Source: Mumia sp. ZJ1417
Lineage (GTDB): Bacteria; Actinomycetota; Actinomycetes; Propionibacteriales; Nocardioidaceae
Length of the DNA: 64,000 nucleotides
Assembly (NCBI RefSeq): GCF_014127285.1
Contig: NZ_CP059901.1
Coordinates: 3,596,001 to 3,660,000, forward strand
Direction: 5' to 3'
The stretch's first letter is position 1, and each line of letters starts with the position of its first letter. Positions 35,610-44,412 of the stretch are shown piece after piece. The notes beneath the pieces are model-generated. The model ran no database searches. It was not told the DNA's origin and was given only the letters and a program-made list of their open reading frames with translations. The translations under genes and the position numbers were made by a program.

Positions 35610-38600
35610 GTGCTGAGTGTCGTCGTCCCCGTGTACAACGTCGCTCCGTACCTCGACGAGTGCCTGATGAGCGTCCTCGGTCAGCAGCTCCGTGAGATCG
35701 AGGTGATCGCGGTCGACGACGGATCCACCGACGGCTCGGCAGAGATCCTCGCCCGTCGCGCGCAGCAGGACGCCCGCCTCAAGGTCGTCCGCCAGGAGAA
35801 CGCCGGTCAAGGTGCGGCACGGAACCTCGGCGTCTCCCTCTCCCGTGGCACGTTCCTCACGTTCCTCGACGCGGACGACACCCTCCCACCGGGCGCCTAC
35901 CAGCACGCGGTCCAGACGTTGCGCCGCACGGGATCCGACTTCGCCGTCGGCGAGGTCAAGCGGGTGCGCAACGACGCCCAATCGGCGCCACCCTGGGCCG
36001 CTGTGGTCCACGAGCGCGACCGTCTCGGCATCGCGATCGACGACTTCCCCGAGGCGCTCCAGGACGTGATCGCCTGCAACCGGGTCTTCCGCCGCCAGTT
36101 CTGGGTGGACGAGGTCGGCGGCTTCGAGGGCCGTGGCGCATACGAGGACCACGTGCCCATGGTCAAGGCGTACGTTCGTGCGACACGGTTCGACGTGCTC
36201 AAGCGTGTCACCTACTACTGGCGGATCCGCGAGAACAGCACATCGACGGGCCAGCAGAAGCACCAGCTCGCGAACCTTCGCGACCGCGTCGCGGTGAAGG
36301 CCGAGGCACAGGACTTCTTGGAGCGTGAGGCGTCCGAACAGGTCTTCTCCACCTGGCTCGGCCGCGTCCTCGACCTCGACCTGCCTCCCTACGTGAAGCA
36401 TGCGCTCGTCGCCGACGACGAGTACCGCGAGCTCCTTTCCGAGGCGTACCTCCGGCACATCGCAATGGCCACCCCCCACGCCTGGCGGTCGGTCCGGGTC
36501 TTCCACAAGCTCCGGGCGTGGCATGCCGCGACGCACCGGTGGGACGTGGTCGACCTGATCCAGCAGGAGGTCCGCAACCACGGCCGCCCACCGCGGGCCG
36601 TCGTGCGGGACGGCAGGGTGTTCGCCGACCTCGAGATCGCCGATGAGCTGGACCCCGACACCCCGCCCGAGCTCTTCGAGCTCGCCGACAGCGAGACCGC
36701 GCTCGACGCCCGGCTCCTGCGTGCGCGGTGGGACGACACGACCCGTCTGCGGCTGCGCGGCTGGGCGAGCGTACGCGCGGTCGGCACGGGCGGTCGCGAC
36801 CACCACCTGTCCCTGTCGCTGCGCCAGCTCGACGGCGACGAGACCATCGCGCTCACGCCTTCCGCGGTCGACGAGCCGCGGGCGAACTCCACGATCGCCG
36901 AGGCTGAGGCGGACCACGCGCCGGCGGGCTTCGAGGTGGTGGTGGACGTCGACTCGCTCCTGCGGGCGCGCACCACTGCCGGCCGGTGGGCGCTCGAGGC
37001 GGACGTCAGCGTCGACGGGGTGAGGCGAGCAGGAGCCTTCTCCGGGCCGGTCGCCGGCGGCTCAGCGGCAGCGCAGTCGCTCTCCCCGGCGAGGACACAG
37101 GGGCATCTCGTGACACCCGTGTGGCAGGCGGACGGCGGCTTCGTCCTCGACGTCGCGCCGGTCCACGACGCCGAGCCCGCCGCGCCGGAGCCCACCGACA
37201 GACCGGAGATCCACGACGCCGGCACCGAGGACGAAGCCCTCGTCCTGGCACTGACGGGGCTTCCGGACGGCGCGTCTCTCGAGCTGGCCGGCGACCGTGT
37301 CGTCGTCCTGCTGGGAAGGCCCACGTCGCGGCCCCGTGGTCATGAGGCTGTCCTCCCGCTGCGCGCGTCGATCCTCGGGGGGCCGGTCCTCCCGCTCCCC
37401 TCCGGCGGCTACTCGCTCAGGCTTGCCGACGGGACACCCGTCAGCGCAGCGCCGTCGTTCCGTTCGCAGTTCCCCCTCGAGCAGACGACCGGCGACGTCA
37501 CCGCCCGGTGGACGTTCACACGGCGAGGCGAGGCCCGTCTGACGGTGATGTCGGGGCCGCGCCCCGCCGAGCGCAGCAAGTGGGCACGCCGCCAGGTGGT
37601 GCACCGGTACGAGCGTTCCGAGGATGCGGCCGTCGACCAGGTCCTCTTCCAGTCCCGCGGCGGACTGGCCGCCGGTGGCGCGCCCGCAGCGGTCGCGCGC
37701 GCCGTCGCCGCCCGCCGACCCGACCTCGACCTCGTCTGGTCGACGACCGACCGTTCGGTCGCCGTGCCCGACGGCGCGCGGCGGGTCGTCGTCGGCACGC
37801 AGGAGTGGGCCCAGGCGGTCCGACGCTCCCGCTTCGTCGTCGCCGACGGCCCGGTCGACGAGCTGCTCCCTCCCCCCGACCGACGGTGGATGAACCTCGC
37901 GTTCATTCAGACGCTCACCTCGACAGGGCACGCCCGCTGGCAGGCCGACGGCTTCTCCCCGGGACACGTCCGCGAGCAGGAGCAGCGCATCGCCATGTGG
38001 GACGTCCTCGTCGCCGGGGGGTCCCGAGCCGCTGCGGCCATCGCGACGGACCTGGGGTACTGCGGGGAGGTCGCCGTGCTCGGAGACCCTGCGAGCGACC
38101 TGGTCGTGTCTGCCGACGACGAGGCACGCCGCCGCGCACGAACGCGCCTCGGTCTCGGCTCGGACGCCTTCGTCGTCCTCTATGCACCCGCCGATCGTCC
38201 CGACCGCGCGACGGGTGCCGGCAGCGCACGCCTGACCCGGCTCCTCGACGTGCGCGAGCTCCGCGCGGCGCTGGGACCGTCGTCGGTGATCCTCATACGC
38301 GGCGGTGCCGCGGTCGCCCACGGCGAACGACGGATCCTCGGTGAGCCCGGCGTCATCGACGTCACGGACTACCCGGAGGAGGCCGATCTCGTCGTGGCAG
38401 CCGACGCTGCGGTGCTCGACTACACCCCGCTTCGGCTCACCTGGGCCCTCACGGGCAAGCCGGCGGTCCTCTACGTGCCGGACCTCGACACCTACGCCGC
38501 GCACCATCCCCCGGTCGTCCCGTGGGAGGACTCGGCGATCGGCCCGGCCGTCACCACGACGAAGGAGGTGGCGCGCGCGCTCGGAGAGCCCGCCGCACTC

Positions 38601-38708
38601 GTCGCGACCTATGCCGGCGCCGTCGCGCGCGTCAACGCGACCTCCAACGAGCTCGCTGACGGCGGTGCCGCGGCACGCGTCGCGGCTCGACTGCTGGACG
38701 AGCGCTAG
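35610..38708 (+). CDS. GT2 glycosyltransferase fused to a degenerate TagF-like domain
   Basis: The GT2 domain (LSVVVPVYNVAPYL, AVDDGSTDG, QGAARNLG, FLDADD) is intact. A beta-rich middle and a TagF-shaped C-terminus follow. There the HGT motif is absent (FIQTLTSTGHARW), YAPTWR reads YAPADR, the GH pair reads RGGAA, and TDYSS reads LDYTP. It is thus the closest match in architecture and decay to the 16021 gene. It has 1032 residues from GTG 35610, which lacks a ribosome site. The frame is open upstream to CTG 35520, which overlaps the manC stop, has GAGGAC about 6 bases before it, and would add a basic 30-residue N-terminus like those of its paralogues. Confidence 0.85.
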   Translation: MLSVVVPVYNVAPYLDECLMSVLGQQLREIEVIAVDDGSTDGSAEILARRAQQDARLKVVRQENAGQGAARNLGVSLSRGTFLTFLDADDTLPPGAYQHAVQTLRRTGSDFAVGEVKRVRNDAQSAPPWAAVVHERDRLGIAIDDFPEALQDVIACNRVFRRQFWVDEVGGFEGRGAYEDHVPMVKAYVRATRFDVLKRVTYYWRIRENSTSTGQQKHQLANLRDRVAVKAEAQDFLEREASEQVFSTWLGRVLDLDLPPYVKHALVADDEYRELLSEAYLRHIAMATPHAWRSVRVFHKLRAWHAATHRWDVVDLIQQEVRNHGRPPRAVVRDGRVFADLEIADELDPDTPPELFELADSETALDARLLRARWDDTTRLRLRGWASVRAVGTGGRDHHLSLSLRQLDGDETIALTPSAVDEPRANSTIAEAEADHAPAGFEVVVDVDSLLRARTTAGRWALEADVSVDGVRRAGAFSGPVAGGSAAAQSLSPARTQGHLVTPVWQADGGFVLDVAPVHDAEPAAPEPTDRPEIHDAGTEDEALVLALTGLPDGASLELAGDRVVVLLGRPTSRPRGHEAVLPLRASILGGPVLPLPSGGYSLRLADGTPVSAAPSFRSQFPLEQTTGDVTARWTFTRRGEARLTVMSGPRPAERSKWARRQVVHRYERSEDAAVDQVLFQSRGGLAAGGAPAAVARAVAARRPDLDLVWSTTDRSVAVPDGARRVVVGTQEWAQAVRRSRFVVADGPVDELLPPPDRRWMNLAFIQTLTSTGHARWQADGFSPGHVREQEQRIAMWDVLVAGGSRAAAAIATDLGYCGEVAVLGDPASDLVVSADDEARRRARTRLGLGSDAFVVLYAPADRPDRATGAGSARLTRLLDVRELRAALGPSSVILIRGGAAVAHGERRILGEPGVIDVTDYPEEADLVVAADAAVLDYTPLRLTWALTGKPAVLYVPDLDTYAAHHPPVVPWEDSAIGPAVTTTKEVARALGEPAALVATYAGAVARVNATSNELADGGAAARVAARLLDER

Positions 38709-38727
38709 CCCTGCGCTTCGCGTCTGG

Positions 38728-39999
38728 TCAGAGGCGCACGACGTGCGGCGCGGGGGACGTGACGCCGCGCAGGTCGAAGAACCGGCGGGCGCCCTTCGCG
38801 AGGCCGTCGACGTCGAACGCCGAGTGGTTCTGGACGAGGACGACGATGTCGGAGTCGCCCACCGCGCGATCGAGTCCGTCCGCATCGACGCCCACTGCGC
38901 CCTCGACGTCCCAGGAGCGCACGTGGGGGTCGTGATAGGTGACCTCGGCGCCGGCAGCGACGAGGTTCTGCGCGAGCGGCTTCGCCGGTGACTCCCGCTG
39001 GTCGGCGATGTCAGGCTTGTAGGTCACACCGAGCAGGAGGACCGCGGACCCATTGAGCGCACGGCGGTCCTCGTTGAGGATCTGCTGGATCCGCTGGACG
39101 ACGTACGCCGGCATCGACGCGTTGATCTCCTGGGCGAGCTCGACGAACCGGAAGGGATAGCCGAGCTTCTCCTTCACACGGTGGGAGAGGTAGTTGGGGT
39201 CGATCGGGATGCAGTGGCCACCCACACCCGGACCCGGGCGGAAGGCCTGGAAGCCAAAGGGCTTGGTCGACGCGAGATCAATGACGTCCCAGAAATCGAT
39301 ACCGAGCTCGGTGGAGAAGCGCGCCATCTCGTTCACCAGGGCGATGTTGACGTGCCTGTACGTGTTCTCGAGCAGCTTGGCCATCTCCGCCTCGCGGGTG
39401 CCGCGGCCCACGGCCACCCGGTCGACGAGTTGCTCGTAGAACGCCGCAGCCCGAGAACCGCACGCCTCTGTGTAGCCGCCGACGACCTTCGGGGTGTTCT
39501 CGATGGTGAAGGTCGCGTTGCCAGGGTCGACACGCTCGGGTGAGAACGCCAGTGCAAAGTCAGTGCCGGCGACGAGCCCGGAGCCTTCCTCGAGGATTGG
39601 GCGGAGGAACTCGTCGGTGGTGCCGGGGTAGGTGGTCGACTCGAGGATCACGAGCGCCCCCGGCACGAGATGCTCGGCGACGGCCCGGCCCGCGGCGACG
39701 ATAGCGCCGAGATCAGGACCACCGGAGGGGCTGAGCGGGGTCGGCACACAGATGACGACCACGTCCGCGTGCTTAACGGCAGCCGCGTCCGTGGTCGCCA
39801 CGAATCCCGCGTCGATCATGGCTCGGACCTCTGCGTCGGACAGGTCGTCCACGTGCGAGAGGCCCTGGTTAAGGCGTTCCACGATAGCCGGCGCCGCCTC
39901 GAGGCCGATCACTGTGAACCCACGCCGCGCCGCTTGCTGTCCTAGGGGGAGGCCGACATACCCCATCCCGACGATGACTACAGTGGTCACCTGTTCCAT
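38728..39999 (-). CDS. wecC: UDP-N-acetyl-D-mannosamine (or GlcNAc) 6-dehydrogenase
   Basis: The protein is an NAD-dependent nucleotide-sugar dehydrogenase that oxidises C6 twice to a uronic acid. It has an N-terminal Rossmann domain (VVIVGMGYVGLPLGQ), CVPTPL, ESTTYPGTT, PERVDPGN, ENTYRHVNIALVNE, the catalytic cysteine in GVGGHCIPIDP (about residue 258) and a C-terminal VTYKPDIADQRESP. It has 423 residues. Pairing with the divergent UDP-GlcNAc 2-epimerase favours UDP-ManNAc as substrate, giving UDP-ManNAcA; a WbpA-type GlcNAc enzyme is the alternative. ATG 39999 is used; GTG 39990, 9 bases after AAAGGG, is also possible. Confidence 0.87.
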   Translation of the reverse strand: MEQVTTVVIVGMGYVGLPLGQQAARRGFTVIGLEAAPAIVERLNQGLSHVDDLSDAEVRAMIDAGFVATTDAAAVKHADVVVICVPTPLSPSGGPDLGAIVAAGRAVAEHLVPGALVILESTTYPGTTDEFLRPILEEGSGLVAGTDFALAFSPERVDPGNATFTIENTPKVVGGYTEACGSRAAAFYEQLVDRVAVGRGTREAEMAKLLENTYRHVNIALVNEMARFSTELGIDFWDVIDLASTKPFGFQAFRPGPGVGGHCIPIDPNYLSHRVKEKLGYPFRFVELAQEINASMPAYVVQRIQQILNEDRRALNGSAVLLLGVTYKPDIADQRESPAKPLAQNLVAAGAEVTYHDPHVRSWDVEGAVGVDADGLDRAVGDSDIVVLVQNHSAFDVDGLAKGARRFFDLRGVTSPAPHVVRL

Positions 40000-40038
40000 C
40001 CCTTTCACGATCTTGGACGAGCAAGTCTGGCACACGGC

Positions 40039-40052
40039 GGGACGGCCGTCCC
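40039..40052. promoter_or_regulatory. 14-bp palindrome between divergent wecC and wecB
   Basis: GGGACGGCCGTCCC is a perfect inverted repeat in the 78-base divergent gap, 26 bases from the wecB start. It could be an operator coordinating both genes or chance symmetry in GC-rich DNA. Confidence 0.3.
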
Positions 40053-40077
40053 TGAATACCGCGAACGAGTGTGATCG

Positions 40078-41157
40078 ATGTCCGACCTGCTGCTTCACGT
40101 CACCGGTGCGCGACCGAACTTCCCGAAGGCGGCTCCTGTGCTCGCCGCGCTCGACGACCGCGGCTTCGCTCAGCGGCTCGTCCACACGGGGCAGCACTAC
40201 GACGACAACATGTCGGCGGTCTTCTTCCGCGAGCTCCACCTCCCCTCGCCCGACGTGAATCTCGGTGTCGGTTCGGGCAGCCACGCAGAGCAGACGGCGG
40301 CCATCATGGTCGCGCTCGAGAAGGAGATGCTGGCGGCCCAGCCTTCCCTCGTCATCGTCTACGGGGATGTCAACTCGACCCTCGCAGCGGCTCTGGTCAC
40401 CTCCAAGCTGGGGATCCCGATCGCGCACGTCGAAGCCGGTCTGCGCAGCGGCGACTGGACGATGCCCGAGGAGGTCAACCGCGTCGTGACCGACCGGCTG
40501 TCGGACCGTCTCTACGCCACCTCGGCCGACGCCGTCGCCCACCTCGGCAGCGAGGGGGTCCCGGTCGACCGCATCCGCCTCGTCGGCAATCCGATGATCG
40601 ACACGCTCCTGAAGCACCGCGACGCCTTCGATGGCAGCCGGGTCAGGGCCGCCCTCGGGCTGGGCGAGACGTACGCGGTCGCCACGCTCCACCGTCCCGC
40701 GAACGTCGACTCGCCGGAGTCGCTGGGCGCCTTGACGGCAGCGATGTCCCAGGTCGCCGACCAGATCGACCTCGTGCTCCCTGTGCATCCCCGCGGTGCC
40801 GCCAATCTCGAACGGTCAGGGCTCCTCGCCCATCCTCGGATCCACCCGGTTGAGCCCGTCGGCTACACCGAGTTCCTCGGCCTCGTGGACCGGTCCGCGT
40901 TCGTCGTCACGGACTCGGGCGGCATCCAGGAGGAGACGACGGTGCTCGGTGTCCCCTGCCTGACGCTGAGACCCAACACCGAGCGACCGGTCACCATCAC
41001 CGATGGGACGAACCAGCTCGTGACGCCGGCCGACCTCCCGGCACGTGCCTCGGCAGCACTCGCCGCAGGCCGTCCGGTGACGTGGCCGGTGCCTCCGCTG
41101 TGGGACGGGCACGCCGGCGAGCGAATCGCCGGCGACATCGCCACCTTCCTCGCCTGA
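40078..41157 (+). CDS. wecB: UDP-N-acetylglucosamine 2-epimerase (non-hydrolysing)
   Basis: WecB interconverts UDP-GlcNAc and UDP-ManNAc. The 359-residue protein shows LLHVTGARPNFPKAAP, HTGQHYDDNMS, VYGDVNSTLAA, HVEAGLRSGDWTMPEEVNR, ATLHRPANVD, the HPRG segment and DSGGIQEE with the later RPNTERP, all in the usual order. The product would feed the adjacent dehydrogenase. A hairpin that could end the transcript lies just after the stop. Confidence 0.94.
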   Translation: MSDLLLHVTGARPNFPKAAPVLAALDDRGFAQRLVHTGQHYDDNMSAVFFRELHLPSPDVNLGVGSGSHAEQTAAIMVALEKEMLAAQPSLVIVYGDVNSTLAAALVTSKLGIPIAHVEAGLRSGDWTMPEEVNRVVTDRLSDRLYATSADAVAHLGSEGVPVDRIRLVGNPMIDTLLKHRDAFDGSRVRAALGLGETYAVATLHRPANVDSPESLGALTAAMSQVADQIDLVLPVHPRGAANLERSGLLAHPRIHPVEPVGYTEFLGLVDRSAFVVTDSGGIQEETTVLGVPCLTLRPNTERPVTITDGTNQLVTPADLPARASAALAAGRPVTWPVPPLWDGHAGERIAGDIATFLA

Positions 41158-41173
41158 GACCCTCTCGTCACGA

Positions 41174-41194
41174 CTCGTGACGGTCAGTCACGAG
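41174..41194. terminator. Hairpin between convergent wecB and 41184-42203
   Basis: CTCGTGAC-GGTCA-GTCACGAG gives a perfect 8-bp stem with a 5-base loop, starting 17 bases after the wecB stop and overlapping the last codons of the convergent gene. An alternative 6-bp stem at 41166-41182 competes with it. No T tract follows. Confidence 0.45.
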
Positions 41195-42203
41195 GGCGCG
41201 CAACGCCCTTGCCGTACGTCAACTCGACAACCTCGCCGTCGACACGGACGAGACGGGCGTCGATCGCCTCCGCCAGCGTGCGCAGCGCATGAACCTCATC
41301 CGTCAGGCGCTGCTGCCGCTGGCCGACCCGTCGGAACCCTTCATCCGTGGCGGCGAAGCCCTCCCGCGGGAGCTCGGCGACGGCACCGAGGACGACGAGA
41401 CCCGTGACCACGCCGATCGCGCAGACGAGGAGGGTGACGGCCAGGGCGGCGGCTGCTGCCACGGCTGAGGCTGCGAGGGTCATCGCGGCGACGAGTGCGA
41501 GGGTGACCAGTGCGAGCGTGGTCACGGTGAACAGCAGCGTCGCGCGCCTCGACCCCAGAAGCCGTCGTCCGCGCGCGCCCACGCGCTGAAGGCCCCGTGC
41601 AGCTCGGGCCACCGCCGACTGCTCAAGCTTTGCCAGCGCCTCGGCCGCCTTCTTCCTCGCGGCACGTGCCTCACTCGCCCGCTCGCGCGCGCGGGAGAGC
41701 TTCCGCTCGAGATCAGCGACGTGCGCCGTGGACACCTCGAGTGCCTCACGGGCGAGGAACAGATCGGTCTGCGCCTGTGTCACGAGAATCTGCTCGTCGG
41801 CCGGCTCGGCCGCGGGCGGCCGACCTGGCACAGCGATCCCGGCCGCACCGGGCGCGGGCGACATCACGAGGGCCGGGACGTTGCCGAGCCAGAGGAGCCC
41901 GTCGGCCGACAGCCCGCGGACCCGGCGGTCGGTGAAAGCCTTGGGCGGCGCCTCGGCGTCGACGGCGAGGACCACCGCACCTGCTAGCGCGAGCGTGACC
42001 ACCTCGTCCACGTCGGCGTCCTCGAGATCACCGGACAGGATGATCCATGTTCCCGGCGCGGCCGTTCTCAGAGCGCCGTCAGCCAGGACCTCGACGTCCT
42101 CGACGGCTCCCGCGAAACGCCGCAGCACCTCGACAACCGACGACGAAAGAACGGTGACACGCTGCGGGAGGGCGAACACAGCGCCCTCGGTCGACTCAGT
42201 CAA
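41184..42203 (-). CDS. Membrane protein with alpha/beta N-domain, coiled coil and two membrane segments, function unknown
   Basis: I do not recognise a family. Residues 1-130 look alpha/beta (RVTVLSSSVVEVLRRF, WIILSGDLEDAD, LWLGNVPALVMS). Residues about 150-225 are a charged coiled coil (VADLERKLSRARERASEAR). Two long hydrophobic segments follow (about 228-250 and 252-285), then a short C-terminal helix region. TTG 42203 is preferred because AGAGGAG lies about 8 bases upstream; GTG 42212 sits too close to that site. The layout resembles the soluble 21264-22013 protein. It is divergent from the GT2-GT4 gene. A chain-length or complex-scaffold role is conceivable, but nothing shows it directly. 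Confidence 0.7.
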   Translation of the reverse strand: MTESTEGAVFALPQRVTVLSSSVVEVLRRFAGAVEDVEVLADGALRTAAPGTWIILSGDLEDADVDEVVTLALAGAVVLAVDAEAPPKAFTDRRVRGLSADGLLWLGNVPALVMSPAPGAAGIAVPGRPPAAEPADEQILVTQAQTDLFLAREALEVSTAHVADLERKLSRARERASEARAARKKAAEALAKLEQSAVARAARGLQRVGARGRRLLGSRRATLLFTVTTLALVTLALVAAMTLAASAVAAAAALAVTLLVCAIGVVTGLVVLGAVAELPREGFAATDEGFRRVGQRQQRLTDEVHALRTLAEAIDARLVRVDGEVVELTYGKGVARPRD

Positions 42204-42276
42204 CTCGTACACTCCTCTGCGAGCCCTGCAACGTCGCGACGAAGATCGCGGCTCCACATCCTAGGCCGGAGGAACG

Positions 42277-44412
42277 ATGGCGACGAGTGCACCCTTCCGC
42301 GCCGGGGCCGAGAAATCGGTCGAAATATCCGTGGTCGTCCCCACCCACCTCGGCGCTGATCGGCTCCCCCGCGTGCTGGGCGCGCTGGCAGGACAGACGC
42401 TCGACGCTGCGCGGTTCGAGGTCGTCGTGGTGCACAACGGGCCCGACGACGGTACCGGCACGGTCATCGAGAAGCTGCGGACCACCCTGCCGTCGCTGCG
42501 CGTGCGTCTGGTCCGGACAGCGGTTCGCGGCGTCGGCAACGCCCGCAACCTCGGGGTCGCGGCGGCATGTGGGCAGTGGGTGACCTTCGTCGACGACGAC
42601 GACGACGTCACCCCCGAGTTCCTCGCCGGGCTACTTGCCGACGCCGCCCCGGGGACGGTCCCGATCGCGCCCGTACGCGACGTGGACGACATCGAGGAGA
42701 CGAGCACGCTCGACACCTACCTGAACGTCCACATCCTCGCCCGCGAGGGCACGACGTTCTCGCCGACGAAGGCGCCGGGACTCCTGGGGTTCACGACGTC
42801 GAAGCTGGCACTGCGCGCGCACGCGGCCGCGGTCGCCTTCCGTACCGACCTCCGCAGCGGCGAGGACGTCGTCTACTGGTACGAGATGTTCGACCGCGCA
42901 CCGTTCAGGTTCGCCGCGGTCACGCTCGACTCGCACGCCGTCTATCGACGCGCGGTCCGAGAAGGCACGATCTCGCGCCGCGACCTCGACTTCGACTTCG
43001 CGGTCTCGCAGCGCCTCGACGTGATCGCCGCGCTCCACGAGGCGGCGCCCAGCCACGGTGCGGCAGACAAGGTCCGCCAAGGGCTGGCCCACGGGCAGAC
43101 CGGGTTCATCAACCGCTACCTGCGAGCCCACCCTGAGGAGCATCCCCGGGTGATCGCGGACATCCGACGACGCGGGCTGGTCGAGGCCATCCCCTACCGC
43201 GAGCTCAACCGCGGGCTCGCGAGAGACCTCGCGATCCTCTACGCCTTCACCCCGTACGCGGACACCAGCGCGCTCGTGGCAGCACGTCGGATCCATGACC
43301 GCGCTGTCCCCTTGGACGTCATCTCGAACTCGATGGCGAAGATCCGGGACCGCGATGACTCCGGGCACGCGATCGCCCACGAGTTCCTCGACCGCACGTA
43401 CGAGGTGCATGCGCCGACGACCACCTATTTCTGGTACTACCTCACGCAGTTCGTGCTCGCAGGCCACAAGCGCGTGTGCGAGTGGGTCGACGAGAAGGGG
43501 CCGTACAGATCGGTCTACAGCCGCGCGATGTGGCCCGCGTCGCACGTCCTCGCCGCGCTCGTGAAGCTCGAGAACCCTCAGACACGCTGGATCGCGGAGT
43601 TCTCCGACCCGCAGCTCTGGAACGCGTACGGCGAGCGACGCGTCGGCAACGCCTACCCCAACCCGTTGTGGCAGACGCTCGCCGAGGGGCTGCGCGAAGC
43701 CGGATTCGAGGCCCCGGCGGACCTCAACGTGCCGCACCTCGTCGAGCTCCTCGCTTTCGTGCTCGCCGACGAGCTGATCTTCACCAACCGGCACCAACTC
43801 GAGTTCATGCTCGAACGCCTTCCCGAGTCCGCAGAGCTCGCGCAGAGCGTGCGAGACCGTTCCGTGGTCTCGCACCACCCGACGCTCCCCCGCGACTACT
43901 ACCACCGCAGCATCTCGTCCTATGCGCTCGACGCCTCGGTCGTCAACATCGGATACTTCGGAGTCTTCTACTCGACCCGGGGACTCACGGAGGTCGTGGA
44001 CGCACTCAAGTCGGTGACCCCCGTCGAGCGTGCGCGACTGCGGCTGCACGTCTTCACCGCCGACCCCGACAAGCTCGCCACCCAGCTGGCGAAGGAGGGG
44101 CTCGACGACGTGGTCGTCGCCAATCCGTTCGTCCCGTTCTTCGAGTTCCTCAACCTCACGACGCGGATGGATGTCCTGCTGATCAACGATGCGCGGACCG
44201 CCCACGTCTATGACCGCAACCCGTACCTTCCCTCGAAGTGGTCGGACTACTCAGGCAGCGGCAGCGACGTCTGGGCGATCGTCGAGGACGGAAGCACGCT
44301 CTCGGGACTCGAGACGGCGTATCGCTCCTCGCTCGGCGACGTCGCAGGGGCCGTCGACGCGTTGCGTGCGATGATCCGCGACCGCGAGGACACCGAGGTC
44401 AGGCCCCGCTGA
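42277..44412 (+). CDS. Two-domain glycosyltransferase (GT2 N-domain, GT4/GT-B-like C-domain)
   Basis: The 711-residue protein begins with a GT2 domain (about 17-250; ISVVVPTHLGADRLPRVLGAL, GVGNARNLG, FVDDDDD). The C-terminal half (about 330-700) looks like a GT-B glycosyltransferase (ILYAFTPYADTS, SVVNIGYFGVFYSTRGL, RLHVFTADPDKL, YLPSKWSDYSGSGSDVWAI). It may add two sugars in turn. GGAGGAACG directly precedes the ATG. It ends in a 14-base convergent overlap with the acyltransferase gene. Neither donor nor acceptor can be read from the sequence. Confidence 0.82.
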   Translation: MATSAPFRAGAEKSVEISVVVPTHLGADRLPRVLGALAGQTLDAARFEVVVVHNGPDDGTGTVIEKLRTTLPSLRVRLVRTAVRGVGNARNLGVAAACGQWVTFVDDDDDVTPEFLAGLLADAAPGTVPIAPVRDVDDIEETSTLDTYLNVHILAREGTTFSPTKAPGLLGFTTSKLALRAHAAAVAFRTDLRSGEDVVYWYEMFDRAPFRFAAVTLDSHAVYRRAVREGTISRRDLDFDFAVSQRLDVIAALHEAAPSHGAADKVRQGLAHGQTGFINRYLRAHPEEHPRVIADIRRRGLVEAIPYRELNRGLARDLAILYAFTPYADTSALVAARRIHDRAVPLDVISNSMAKIRDRDDSGHAIAHEFLDRTYEVHAPTTTYFWYYLTQFVLAGHKRVCEWVDEKGPYRSVYSRAMWPASHVLAALVKLENPQTRWIAEFSDPQLWNAYGERRVGNAYPNPLWQTLAEGLREAGFEAPADLNVPHLVELLAFVLADELIFTNRHQLEFMLERLPESAELAQSVRDRSVVSHHPTLPRDYYHRSISSYALDASVVNIGYFGVFYSTRGLTEVVDALKSVTPVERARLRLHVFTADPDKLATQLAKEGLDDVVVANPFVPFFEFLNLTTRMDVLLINDARTAHVYDRNPYLPSKWSDYSGSGSDVWAIVEDGSTLSGLETAYRSSLGDVAGAVDALRAMIRDREDTEVRPR

